Below are positions 7,368 through 14,722 of a stretch of DNA of 22,976 nt, piece after piece. The position numbers and the translations under genes are program-made. A model generated the notes under the pieces. The model was not told the origin of the DNA. It made no database searches and saw nothing but the letters and a program-made list of their open reading frames with translations. How positions within the stretch are numbered: position 1 is the stretch's first letter; each line of letters starts with the position of its first letter. This DNA is from an uncultured Bacteroidales bacterium (lineage in GTDB: Bacteria; Bacteroidota; Bacteroidia; Bacteroidales; Muribaculaceae): the NCBI GenBank assembly GCA_900552315.1, contig URZM01000013.1, positions 1 through 22,976 on the forward strand, given 5' to 3'.

Positions 7368-9092
7368 TCAGCTGAAGAAGAAGAGTATGATCACCTGCGC
7401 CATTATGACTCGCATGAACATGGTGAGCGGGTAGACCGTGGAGTAAGCTACGGCAGGGGCGTCGTTGCCGGCTACCTTGTTGCCGTAGGCCAATGCGGGA
7501 GGATCGGTGTATCCGCCGCTCATCAGGCCCATTATGGTGAGATAATTGAGCTTGTATTTGGCGCGGGCTATTATGCCCACCACCAAGAGGGGCACCAGGG
7601 TTATGATAAAGCCGTTCAACACCCATACGGCTCCGGTGGGCGTGAACACCGTCTCGGCGAACTTGGCGCCTGCCGCTATGCCTACCGAGGCGAGGAACAG
7701 GCAGATGCCTATCTCGCGCAGCAACAGGTTGGCCGAAGATGATGTGTATGTCACCAGATGATACTTGTGGCCGTAGTTGCTTATAAGTATGGCCACTATG
7801 AGGGGACCACCGGCAAGACCCAGGCGCATGGGCACGCTCATGCCGGGGAAAGAGAGGGGTATGCTGCCCACCACAATGCCGAGGAATATGCCTATGAACA
7901 TAGTGATGAGGTTGGGTTCGTTCAGGTGTTTCTGCGAATTGCCAAGACGCGCGGCCAAGCGGTTTATGTCCTCCTCCTTGCCCACCACCGTGAGGCGGTC
8001 TCCTATCTGGAGACGCAGGTTGGGGGCAGCCAGCAGGTCCACGCCTGCACGGGTGACACGGGTGACATTCAGCTTGAAGCCCATGCGCAGGCGCAGCTCG
8101 CCGAGCTTCTTGCCGTTGTATTCGCTCTTGGTGACCACCACGCGGCGGCTTACCACATGCGAGTGGTTGGGGTCGGCCTCTTCGGCTCCCTCCCAGTCCT
8201 TGTCCACCACAGGACCCAGGAATCGCTTGAACAGCTCCTCGTCCTGCACGGAAATCACCACCAGGAGCATGTCGTGCATCTCGAGCACGGTGCTGGCCTT
8301 GGGTATGATGAGAGTGCCGTCAGGCTTCTGCAGACGCGAGATGACGAAATTGCAGGATATGAGCTGGTGGAGCTTGTCTATGGAAAGGCCGGTGATAAGG
8401 TCGTTGCTCACCTCGAAAGTCACCACATGCGGCCTGAGCTGCGACTTGTCCTTGTCTTCCTCCACCCGGCGTATCTCCTCGTCCACGTCTATCTTGTAGA
8501 GTTTGCGGATAATGAGCATGGCCACTATGATGCCCACCACGCCGAGGGGATAAGCGGCGGCATAGCCCATCGACATGTCCTGGGAAAGGCTTTCGGCCAA
8601 AGCCTGGTCAGTAGGCATGGCCTGTATCACAGTCTGCTGTGCGGCTCCGAGCCCCGGGGTGTTGGTCACGGCTCCGCTCATCACGCCCACCATCTCCGAG
8701 ATCTTCACGGAGCCTCCTTCGCCTCCCTGTATCCAATAAAGGCCCACCATGAGAAGCACGTTGAGGCAGATGCCTGCCAAGGCCAGCACATTGAGGCGCA
8801 CGCCACCCTCCTTGAACGAGGAGAAGAAGCCGGGGCCCACCTGCATACCTATGGAGAAAATGAAAAGGATGAGGCCGAAATCCCTAAGGAAATTGAGAGT
8901 ATCCGCTGCTGCGGTGTAATGGAAATGCCCCATCAGGATACCGACAAACAACACGAAAGTCACTCCGAGCGACACGCCGAAAATCTTGATCTTGCCCAAC
9001 CAGATACCCGTGAAAATCACGAAAGAGTACAGCAAAATCGTACTCGCAAGGGACACCTGCTCGGGCTTGAGTAAATCAATTAGCCAATCCAT
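7368..9092 (-). CDS. AspT/YidE-type transporter with two RCK_C (TrkA-C) domains
   Basis: The protein has 574 residues, full length for the family. It consists of two homologous membrane halves of about five or six helices flanking two cytosolic RCK_C domains, at roughly residues 210-290 and 308-385. Each half has its re-entrant signature: MSGAVTNTPGLGAAQQ in the first and LMSGGYTDPPALAYGN in the second. The N-terminus is not cleaved. Relatives are the aspartate:alanine antiporter AspT and the uncharacterised YidE/YbjL proteins, so this is an inner-membrane anion or amino-acid exchanger of unknown substrate, probably gated through the RCK_C domains. It is transcribed alone: a -7 box at 9164-9171 gives a leader of about 65 bases, and a hairpin at 7308-7343 follows the stop. 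Confidence 0.92.
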   Translation of the reverse strand: MDWLIDLLKPEQVSLASTILLYSFVIFTGIWLGKIKIFGVSLGVTFVLFVGILMGHFHYTAAADTLNFLRDFGLILFIFSIGMQVGPGFFSSFKEGGVRLNVLALAGICLNVLLMVGLYWIQGGEGGSVKISEMVGVMSGAVTNTPGLGAAQQTVIQAMPTDQALAESLSQDMSMGYAAAYPLGVVGIIVAMLIIRKLYKIDVDEEIRRVEEDKDKSQLRPHVVTFEVSNDLITGLSIDKLHQLISCNFVISRLQKPDGTLIIPKASTVLEMHDMLLVVISVQDEELFKRFLGPVVDKDWEGAEEADPNHSHVVSRRVVVTKSEYNGKKLGELRLRMGFKLNVTRVTRAGVDLLAAPNLRLQIGDRLTVVGKEEDINRLAARLGNSQKHLNEPNLITMFIGIFLGIVVGSIPLSFPGMSVPMRLGLAGGPLIVAILISNYGHKYHLVTYTSSSANLLLREIGICLFLASVGIAAGAKFAETVFTPTGAVWVLNGFIITLVPLLVVGIIARAKYKLNYLTIMGLMSGGYTDPPALAYGNKVAGNDAPAVAYSTVYPLTMFMRVIMAQVIILFFFS

Positions 9093-9163
9093 TAATTATT
9101 ATTTGACTGATACTTAATAGTTTATAGCGATTGACCGGAGCCTCAGGCGCTGGAAAATCCCTG

Positions 9164-9171
9164 CAAAGTTA
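9164..9171 (-). promoter_or_regulatory. Bacteroidota -7 box for the AspT/YidE-type transporter gene
   Basis: TAACTTTG on the minus strand sits behind a run of T, with a weak TTTA 21 bases further upstream. The predicted transcription start is near 9157 and the leader is about 65 bases. The bases after the box (CAGGGATTTT) match the TolC promoter closely. Confidence 0.6.
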
Positions 9172-9374
9172 CAAAAAAATTCGCCTCGGCTGTAAATTTT
9201 TATTGACATAGCCCCCGGCGCGGCGGGAATTTTCCAGTCCCGGACGTTATATATAGGGACGGACAAGATTACGGCCGCAGCCCTTCACCTGGCGGTTCAA
9301 ACCTCCCTTTCCGCCAAAGAATCCGGCATTTCCCGGAAGCGAGAATACATGACAATATCAACATACCAAGTTTT

Positions 9375-10274
9375 ATGAAAAAGATAAGAGCAGCCGTCGT
9401 CGGTTACGGCAACATCGGCAAATACGCCGTGGAGGCCCTGGAGGCCGCCCCAGATTTCGAGATAGCAGGCATAGTCCGCCGTCAGGGCTCCAAGGATTGC
9501 CCTCCGGAGCTCGCCCCCTACAAGGTGACGGACAACATTGACACTCTGGACGACGTCGACGTGGCCCTTCTTGCCACCCCCACTCGCAAGGTGGAGGAAT
9601 ATGCCGTACAGATGCTGCGCAAAGGCATCAACACCGTGGACAGTTTCGACATACATGGCTCCATACCCGAGCTGCGCTCGCGCCTGGACGCCGAGGCAAA
9701 GGGAGCCAACGCAGTGAGCGTGATAAGCGCCGGGTGGGACCCGGGGTCCGACTCCGTGGTGCGCTCCCTGATGCAGGCGTGCGCTCCCGAGGGCGTCACA
9801 TACACTAATTTCGGTCCCGGCAGGTCCATGGGGCACACAGTGGCCGTAAAGGCCATCCCCGGCGTGAAGGAGGCCTTGTCAATGACCATACCTCTCGGCA
9901 CAGGCATCCACCGACGCATGGTGTACGTGGAGCTGGAAGAAGGATATGAGCTGCCTGCCGTGGCCGCCGCCATAAAGGCAGACCCCTATTTCGCATCGGA
10001 CGAGACCCATGTCTTCGCCGTGGAGAGCGTGAAGGCACTCAACGACGTGGGCCACGGCGTGAACATGACACGCAAGGGCGTGAGCGGCAAGACCCACAAC
10101 CAGCTCTTCGAGTTCGACATGAAGATCAACAATCCCGCGCTCACAGGCCAGGTGATGGTGAGCTGCGCGCGTGCCGCCATGCGCCAGTTGCCGGGATGCT
10201 ACACCATGATAGAGATTCCTGTGGCCGACCTGCTCCCCTGCACCCGCGAGGAAGCGGTGGCCAAGCTGGTGTGA
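9375..10274 (+). CDS. ddh: meso-Diaminopimelate D-dehydrogenase
   Basis: The protein has 299 residues, close to the usual length. It catalyses the reversible NADPH-dependent conversion of L-tetrahydrodipicolinate and ammonia to meso-diaminopimelate, a one-step route to lysine and the peptidoglycan cross-link residue in the cytosol. The N-terminal Rossmann fold has GYGNIGKYA (residues 10-18). Family signatures follow: VISAGWDPGSDSVVRSL, NFGPGRSMGHTVAVKAIPGVK and TGIHRRMVYVEL, and HNQLFEFDMKINNPALT near the C-terminus. The ATG at 9375 fits the beginning of the Rossmann strand (MKKIRAAVVGYG). The gene is divergent from the AspT/YidE-type gene across 282 bp; I found no convincing -7 box for it there. 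It ends at a strong hairpin shared with the convergent operon. No other lysine-pathway gene lies beside it. Confidence 0.96.
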   Translation: MKKIRAAVVGYGNIGKYAVEALEAAPDFEIAGIVRRQGSKDCPPELAPYKVTDNIDTLDDVDVALLATPTRKVEEYAVQMLRKGINTVDSFDIHGSIPELRSRLDAEAKGANAVSVISAGWDPGSDSVVRSLMQACAPEGVTYTNFGPGRSMGHTVAVKAIPGVKEALSMTIPLGTGIHRRMVYVELEEGYELPAVAAAIKADPYFASDETHVFAVESVKALNDVGHGVNMTRKGVSGKTHNQLFEFDMKINNPALTGQVMVSCARAAMRQLPGCYTMIEIPVADLLPCTREEAVAKLV

Positions 10275-10305
10275 ACCCCTCACCTGTTTGAACAAAGCAA
10301 AGAAT

Positions 10306-10337
10306 CAGGGGATGTCCATTTTACCGGACATCCCCTG
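10306..10337. terminator. Bidirectional terminator between ddh and the convergent operon
   Basis: A perfect 12-bp stem (CAGGGGATGTCC 10306-10317; GGACATCCCCTG 10326-10337) with an 8-base loop lies between two converging stops (10274 and 10363). It is followed by GTTGTTTGTTT on the plus strand and by ATTCTTTGCTTTG on the minus strand, so it can serve both genes. Confidence 0.8.
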
Positions 10338-10362
10338 GTTGTTTGTTTACATGAGTGGATGA

Positions 10363-11460
10363 TTATTTGCCCATTATCTCGGCCAGCGTGGCGGGGAACC
10401 TGGGGTCAGACCCTACCACTATCTTGCGTATGACGCCTTGCGGGTCCACCACGACCTTTGTGGGGAATCCCTGCACTGCATAAGCCTCGAGCAAGGGATT
10501 GGTCTCGCCCGAGCAGTCATTATAGACATTCACCCAACCGAGTCCATATTTCTCCACGGCGGCTCGCCAACGTTCCTCCGAGTCGCGGCAGTCCACACCG
10601 ACGATGACCAGATCGTCGGCATACTTGGCGGCGATCTCCTTGAGTTCGGGGAAGCCTTTGATGCACCAACGGCACCAGGAGCCCCAGAAATCTATTATCA
10701 CCCATTTCCCTTTGAAATCAGAGAGGGACACCTGCTTGCCGGCCAGGTCAGGCAACGTGAAGGCCGGAGCGGGAGTAGAGCCGTTCTCCAAGGCCGCCAT
10801 CTTGCGCTCGGCCTCCACGCTTCTCTGCTCTCCCACACGCTTCTGCTCCAGCGAGGGCTTAAGCACCGACCGGGCCGCCTGCGGAGGAAGCGAGGCCATG
10901 GCCTCCAGGAAATCCTCACCGTCAAGCATCATGACGGCATACGGAGCCTCAGGGGCATCGAGATTTTCAGCCACATAGCGCTTCAGGGCGCCGTTCACCT
11001 CGGAGCTGAGCGCCTCGATGGCATCCTCGGTGCCCTGAGGGTCGCTGTCATAGTCCTGTGCCAGCTGCCTATACCTGGCCATATAGGGAGCCACGAGATT
11101 GTCGACGCGGGCAACTCCTTCAGCCAACGGTGTGCCGGTCACCGTCACGTTGCCGTCAGCGTCCACGCTGACGTTGATTTTCTCTGATCCGGAAGCACTG
11201 ATAATCCGGGAGGCTACAGGGGTGGAATTGGCTGATAAAGTAATCATCACAGGGTCTGAAGCCTGCGCGAACACGGCATTGCCGTTCCGGTCGAGGGTCA
11301 CTGTGGCGGCCGGTATCGGCTGCCCTTCGGCGGCGAGCGGGGTCTGTTCCACGCTCAACGCCATGCCGGGAGCGTTCTCTACGTTGATGACGATGTCCGC
11401 ATGTGCCGCCAGGCCAACGCCCGCGCAGGCGGCTGCAATCATTAATGTCCTTGTATTCAT
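10363..11460 (-). CDS. Exported TlpA/ResA-like thioredoxin-fold protein
   Basis: The protein has 365 residues from the ATG at 11460. A longer frame reaching 11562 would overlap the previous gene and lose the signal peptide, so I reject it. Residues 1-22 (MNTRTLMIAAACAGVGLAAHA) form a signal peptide. Residues about 23-215 are a Bacteroidales-type N-terminal region without recognisable catalysis. Residues about 228-365 are an AhpC/TSA-TlpA thioredoxin domain (PAFTLPDLAGKQVSLSDFKGKWVIIDFWGS is its opening pattern) with redox centre W262-C-R-W-C266 and a cis-Pro loop in QGFPTKVVVD. It probably acts as a periplasmic disulfide reductase or oxidoreductase. It is the last gene of a four-gene operon, 10 bp after the lipoprotein gene, and it ends just before the shared terminator hairpin. 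Confidence 0.9.
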   Translation of the reverse strand: MNTRTLMIAAACAGVGLAAHADIVINVENAPGMALSVEQTPLAAEGQPIPAATVTLDRNGNAVFAQASDPVMITLSANSTPVASRIISASGSEKINVSVDADGNVTVTGTPLAEGVARVDNLVAPYMARYRQLAQDYDSDPQGTEDAIEALSSEVNGALKRYVAENLDAPEAPYAVMMLDGEDFLEAMASLPPQAARSVLKPSLEQKRVGEQRSVEAERKMAALENGSTPAPAFTLPDLAGKQVSLSDFKGKWVIIDFWGSWCRWCIKGFPELKEIAAKYADDLVIVGVDCRDSEERWRAAVEKYGLGWVNVYNDCSGETNPLLEAYAVQGFPTKVVVDPQGVIRKIVVGSDPRFPATLAEIMGK

Positions 11461-11470
11461 GTTTTTATGG

Positions 11471-12196
11471 TTATTTGTCGTTTTGCGGTTCCAGCTCTGC
11501 CATCTTGGTCCGGCACAGCTGCAGCTTATTGTATATAACGGATTCACGCTTTTCAAGTTCATGAATCTGAGCCAGCAAAGAGCTGAACTCCCAGGTGTCG
11601 GCTATCATGCGCCTCTGCGCCTCGCTCAGGGGGAAGCTCTTGCCTGAAGAGAGGGTCATAGTCATCGGGTCACCCACATGAGCCGCTACGAACGAGGCCA
11701 GAGGGGCGGCATTGTTGAATGCCACACGCGTCAGTTGACCCACGGGGGTGTGCAGGGAGCTGCCGGCAGGCACTGTCTCGCTGCTGATGCTCTCACCGCC
11801 GGAGGCAAAAGTAATGGAGCTGAAATCGCCGGAGGCGGTGGCCACTATCTCTATGGAACCGTCCTCAAGCACGCGTGACAGCACACCTTGCCGCCCTGTG
11901 GTGTCATATCCGCGCCACCCCTTGGGCACACGGTAAGGTTCCACGAGCATGGGGTCATCCACTATCTCGAATCGGTCGAGCAGCGAGGCGAAACGCCCTC
12001 GGAGCGCCTCGGCCTGTTCCTGACATGCGTCATATTCCCCTTGCAGCGACTCCACACTGTCCCGCAGGGAGGCGCACCAGGCGTGGCGGCGGTCCTCTAC
12101 AGGCCTGCCAGAGCCTGCGGCTGAGTCAGCGGACCCGCCTACCCCGGAGCAGGCGCACAGCCATCCCAATGGGAGGGCAATCAATAATTTCTTCAT
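11471..12196 (-). CDS. Predicted lipoprotein of unknown function
   Basis: The protein has 241 residues. A lipoprotein signal (MKKLLIALPLGWLCAC) places the lipid-attachment cysteine at C16, with the lipobox L13-C14-A15-C16; the residues after it (SGVGGSADSAAGSGR) are small and flexible. A helical segment near residues 35-75 (SLRDSVESLQGEYDACQEQAEALRGRFASLLDRF in register) and another at the C-terminus (LAQIHELEKRESVIYNKLQLCRTK) look like coiled coils. Between them lies a beta-rich stretch (GSIEIVATASGDFSSITFASGGESIS). I recognise no family. The ATG at 12196 overlaps the stop of the DUF2752 gene by four bases (ATGA), so translation is probably coupled. The thioredoxin-fold gene follows after 10 bp, suggesting a shared envelope task. 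Confidence 0.8.
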   Translation of the reverse strand: MKKLLIALPLGWLCACSGVGGSADSAAGSGRPVEDRRHAWCASLRDSVESLQGEYDACQEQAEALRGRFASLLDRFEIVDDPMLVEPYRVPKGWRGYDTTGRQGVLSRVLEDGSIEIVATASGDFSSITFASGGESISSETVPAGSSLHTPVGQLTRVAFNNAAPLASFVAAHVGDPMTMTLSSGKSFPLSEAQRRMIADTWEFSSLLAQIHELEKRESVIYNKLQLCRTKMAELEPQNDK

Positions 12197-12576
12197 ATTT
12201 CCAATATGTTACGTATCACGAACCATAGAAAAAACAATATGACATAAGTCCACGCCAACCGGGTGCCTGTGACCACCCTACGGAGCCTCTCGCGCCGCCT
12301 CAGCGCAGGGATGTTGCACACGGCGCAGACGCTCATGAAATACGGGATGGAGATCACGAAAAACCAGTTGTAGGCCAAGGCACGCGCGAACTCTCCATGC
12401 AGCAACGCGTGGGCGGCACGGGTTATGCCGCAGCCGGGGCATTGCCATCCGGTGAGGGAATGGACCATGCACTTGGGCATCCAGACGGCCTGCTCCGGAT
12501 CCACATACCACAGCACAGGCAATGCCACCAGGGTCGCCACTGCCACGCATATCCAGATGATCCGACTAAAAGTCAT
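12193..12576 (-). CDS. DUF2752 membrane protein
   Basis: The protein has 127 residues, the usual length for DUF2752. The diagnostic motif CPGCGITRA (residues about 46-54) follows a helix and a CMVHSLTGW stretch, and three to four membrane helices are visible (IIWICVAVATLVALPVLWY; NWFFVISIPYFMSVCAVC; WTYVILFFLWFVIRNIL). The molecular role of the family is unknown. In Bacteroidota its genes are often found next to TM2- or CD225-domain genes, as here. The start overlaps the preceding GYF-CD225 gene by 11 bases and the end overlaps the lipoprotein gene by four bases, so it is firmly in the middle of an operon. Confidence 0.92.
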   Translation of the reverse strand: MTFSRIIWICVAVATLVALPVLWYVDPEQAVWMPKCMVHSLTGWQCPGCGITRAAHALLHGEFARALAYNWFFVISIPYFMSVCAVCNIPALRRRERLRRVVTGTRLAWTYVILFFLWFVIRNILEI

Positions 12577-13069
12577 CCACAGCCCAGACCAGCGTCTTGA
12601 AAGCGACGTAGTTCAATATCAGGTTCAGAATCACAGCCACGAAAAATCCCACCATGGACCAGATGCACCAATTCTTGGCCGACCGGCTTGCGCGTATTGC
12701 CTCGTCGGTGTATCCGGCATACCACAGCTTTTTGACTTTGCTGCTCTTGACTATAGCCACCACGCCGAAAGGCAGGCAACAAAAGATTGTAGCCAGAATA
12801 GCCCATGCCATATAGTCGGAGGGAGGCGGCGAACAGACGTCGCCTGCGACCTGAGGTGGCACAGAAGGATGCTGATATGTCTGCCGACCCTCCATACGGT
12901 CCGGCCGCAGCCACTCCGACAGGCCTGGCACGCTATGGAGCGGCACCCATGCCTGGCCTCCCACCGGACAAACCAAGCTCTCGGGCGTAAGTCCCCACTT
13001 GGCAAATTCCTCCGGAGAGACCGGACCATAGGAGCGGTTGTCCTTGCCTACGAAATAATACTTTGTCAT
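12566..13069 (-). CDS. GYF-domain / CD225 (dispanin-like) membrane protein
   Basis: The protein has 167 residues from the ATG at 13069; an upstream TTG at 13093 is less likely. Residues 1-50 form a GYF_2 domain (YYFVGKDNRSYGPVSPEEF ... PVGGQAWVPL), which in this family is a peptide-binding fold. A proline-rich linker follows, then a CD225/dispanin domain of two helices (MAWAILATIFCCLPFGVVAIVKSSKV ... WCIWSMVGFFVAVILNLIL) with the family features CCLPFG and a cysteine pair. Known CD225 proteins act in membranes as fusion or curvature modifiers; the role of the bacterial versions is not established. The gene is first in a four-gene operon, with a good promoter at 13114-13145 and a leader of about 38 bases. 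Confidence 0.9.
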   Translation of the reverse strand: MTKYYFVGKDNRSYGPVSPEEFAKWGLTPESLVCPVGGQAWVPLHSVPGLSEWLRPDRMEGRQTYQHPSVPPQVAGDVCSPPPSDYMAWAILATIFCCLPFGVVAIVKSSKVKKLWYAGYTDEAIRASRSAKNWCIWSMVGFFVAVILNLILNYVAFKTLVWAVDDF

Positions 13070-13113
13070 AGAGTATAAGGTAACTGTCTTCAAAGCTCAA
13101 CAGCTTTTAGAAG

Positions 13114-13145
13114 CAAAGTTAGCAAAAATTCCCAATTCCCGCAAA
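13114..13145 (-). promoter_or_regulatory. Promoter of the GYF-CD225 / DUF2752 / lipoprotein / thioredoxin operon
   Basis: On the minus strand TTTG (complement 13142-13145) precedes TAACTTTG (13114-13121) by 20 bases. The transcription start is predicted near 13107, 38 bases ahead of the ATG at 13069. This supports the shorter start of that gene. Confidence 0.7.
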
Positions 13146-13268
13146 TGCATACACCCTGCCGTCGCACGGCGCGGAAAGACATCAGGTGCGGTTGTTCTAA
13201 ATCACGTGTTTATCGGTCAATTTCAGAAATATCCACTATGCCGTACTCCTATTATTATATATGTTTAT

Positions 13269-13276
13269 TAACTTTG
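13269..13276 (+). promoter_or_regulatory. Bacteroidota -7 box for the efflux operon
   Basis: TAACTTTG lies 25 bases before the TolC ATG and is preceded by an AT-rich stretch from 13251. I see no TTTG at the -33 position, so it may need an activator or be a weak promoter. The predicted leader is about 18 bases. Confidence 0.55.
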
Positions 13277-13300
13277 CAGGGTTTTTACATATTTTAGCCG

Positions 13301-14698
13301 ATGAGACATGTATATTTTTTGGCCTTGACGGGCCTCGCCCTCTGTCCCTCGCTGACGGCTTTGGGGCAGGACAGCATCCCGGCGCCGGCAGCAGCCGACA
13401 CCGTTGCGACCAAGGCACTGTCACCCTCCGGCGCACAGGCCGTGAGGCTCTCCCGCGAGGATTGTGTGCGCATAGCCTTGGATAGCAACCCCACCATACG
13501 CGTGGCTGACATGGAGATAGAGCGCATGGACTACAGCAAGAAGGAGACCGTGGCAGCCTTATTCCCTACTCTCGATTTCTCGCTCGCGTATCAGCGCTCC
13601 ATAGAGCTGCAGACCATGAAGATGAATTTCGGAGGACAGAGCCAGTCCATAAAGATGGGCACGGACAACTCTTGGAACATGGGGTTCTCCGTTGCGCTCC
13701 CCGTCATAGCCCCGGCCCTGTGGAAGTCGGTGGACCTCTCCGAGACACAGATACTCCTCACCCGCGAGGAGGCCCGCGCCTCGCGGGTCGAAATGGTGAA
13801 CGCCGTGAACAAGGCTTACTACGCGCTGCTCATGGCCCGCGCCAGCAAGAAGGTGCTGCAGCAGAATTACGACAACGCCAAGTTCAACGCCGAGCTGTAC
13901 GAGAAGAAATTCAAGGTGGGCACAGCCAGCGAGTACGACGTGCTGCGCAGCTCCGTGCAGGTGAAGAACGTGGAGCCGGAGCTTCTGGCCGCCGACATAG
14001 CCATAAAGCAGGCGTCCCTGCAGCTGAAGGTGCTTATGGGCATGGATTTCAAGGTGGAGATAGAGCCGGCCACCGAGCTGGAGGACTATCAGCGGGACAT
14101 GTACGGCTATCCCGGGAGCGGCAACCTCTCGCTGGCCGACAACCCCTCCATGCGGTCCCTGGCGCTCAACACTCAGCTGCTCGAGCAGACCGTGAGTCTT
14201 AAGAAGCGCGCCTTCATCCCCACCGTGGCCGCCACCTTCAACCTGGCCTGGTCGTCGCTGAGCAACGGCAACATGTTCAAGAACATAGACCTGAACCCCT
14301 ACTCCACAGTCGGCATCGCCGTCTCGGTGCCCATCTTCTCAGGCGGCAGCCGCTACTACGGCCTTAAGCAGGCACAGACGCAGCTGGCCGAGATGAGCCT
14401 GCAGCGCGAGAACCTGGAGAGCAACCTGCGCATGCAGGTGGACCTGGCCATAGACAACATAAACATGGAGGCAGAGCAGATAGCCACCTCGGCCGAGGGC
14501 GTGAAGCAGGCCGTGAAGGCCCACGAGATAATGCAGAAGAGCTTCGAGATAGGCGCCGGCACATACCTCGACCTGAGAGACAGCGAGCTGGCCGAGACGT
14601 CGGCAAGGCTCGTGTACCTGCAGGCCATCTACAACTACCTCGTCTCCACCTCCGACCTGGACGCGCTGCTGGGACGGGGACTCAATGAATCCAAATGA
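13301..14698 (+). CDS. TolC-family outer membrane efflux protein
   Basis: The protein has 465 residues, normal for TolC/OprM-type channels. The signal peptide runs to residue about 23 (MRHVYFLALTGLALCPSLTALGQ). Two OEP repeats follow: the first begins VRLSREDCVRIALDSNPTIR, with the helical hairpin around VNAVNKAYYALLMARASKKVLQQNYDNAK; the second is near SLKKRAFIPTVAATFNLAWS and LRMQVDLAIDNINMEAEQIAT. Loops such as KVGTASEYDVLRSSVQVK and GAGTYLDLRDSELAETS are the usual periplasmic barrel contacts. It forms the outer membrane duct of the tripartite pump encoded by the next two genes, which follow with 24- and 20-bp gaps. A TAACTTTG -7 box lies at 13269-13276, about 25 bases ahead of the ATG. 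Confidence 0.94.
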   Translation: MRHVYFLALTGLALCPSLTALGQDSIPAPAAADTVATKALSPSGAQAVRLSREDCVRIALDSNPTIRVADMEIERMDYSKKETVAALFPTLDFSLAYQRSIELQTMKMNFGGQSQSIKMGTDNSWNMGFSVALPVIAPALWKSVDLSETQILLTREEARASRVEMVNAVNKAYYALLMARASKKVLQQNYDNAKFNAELYEKKFKVGTASEYDVLRSSVQVKNVEPELLAADIAIKQASLQLKVLMGMDFKVEIEPATELEDYQRDMYGYPGSGNLSLADNPSMRSLALNTQLLEQTVSLKKRAFIPTVAATFNLAWSSLSNGNMFKNIDLNPYSTVGIAVSVPIFSGGSRYYGLKQAQTQLAEMSLQRENLESNLRMQVDLAIDNINMEAEQIATSAEGVKQAVKAHEIMQKSFEIGAGTYLDLRDSELAETSARLVYLQAIYNYLVSTSDLDALLGRGLNESK

Positions 14699-14722
14699 CA
14701 ATAGCATAAACATCCAAAAGAC

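Noticed and set aside
7758..9074. 438-codon open frame on the plus strand, rich in His, Ala and Glu
   Set aside because: It lies exactly antisense to the transporter gene, and its biased composition follows from the GC-rich codons of that gene. It has no domain and no promoter of its own.
10363..11562. Longer start for the thioredoxin-fold gene
   Set aside because: It would overlap the lipoprotein gene by about 90 bases and bury the signal peptide that begins at the ATG at 11460.
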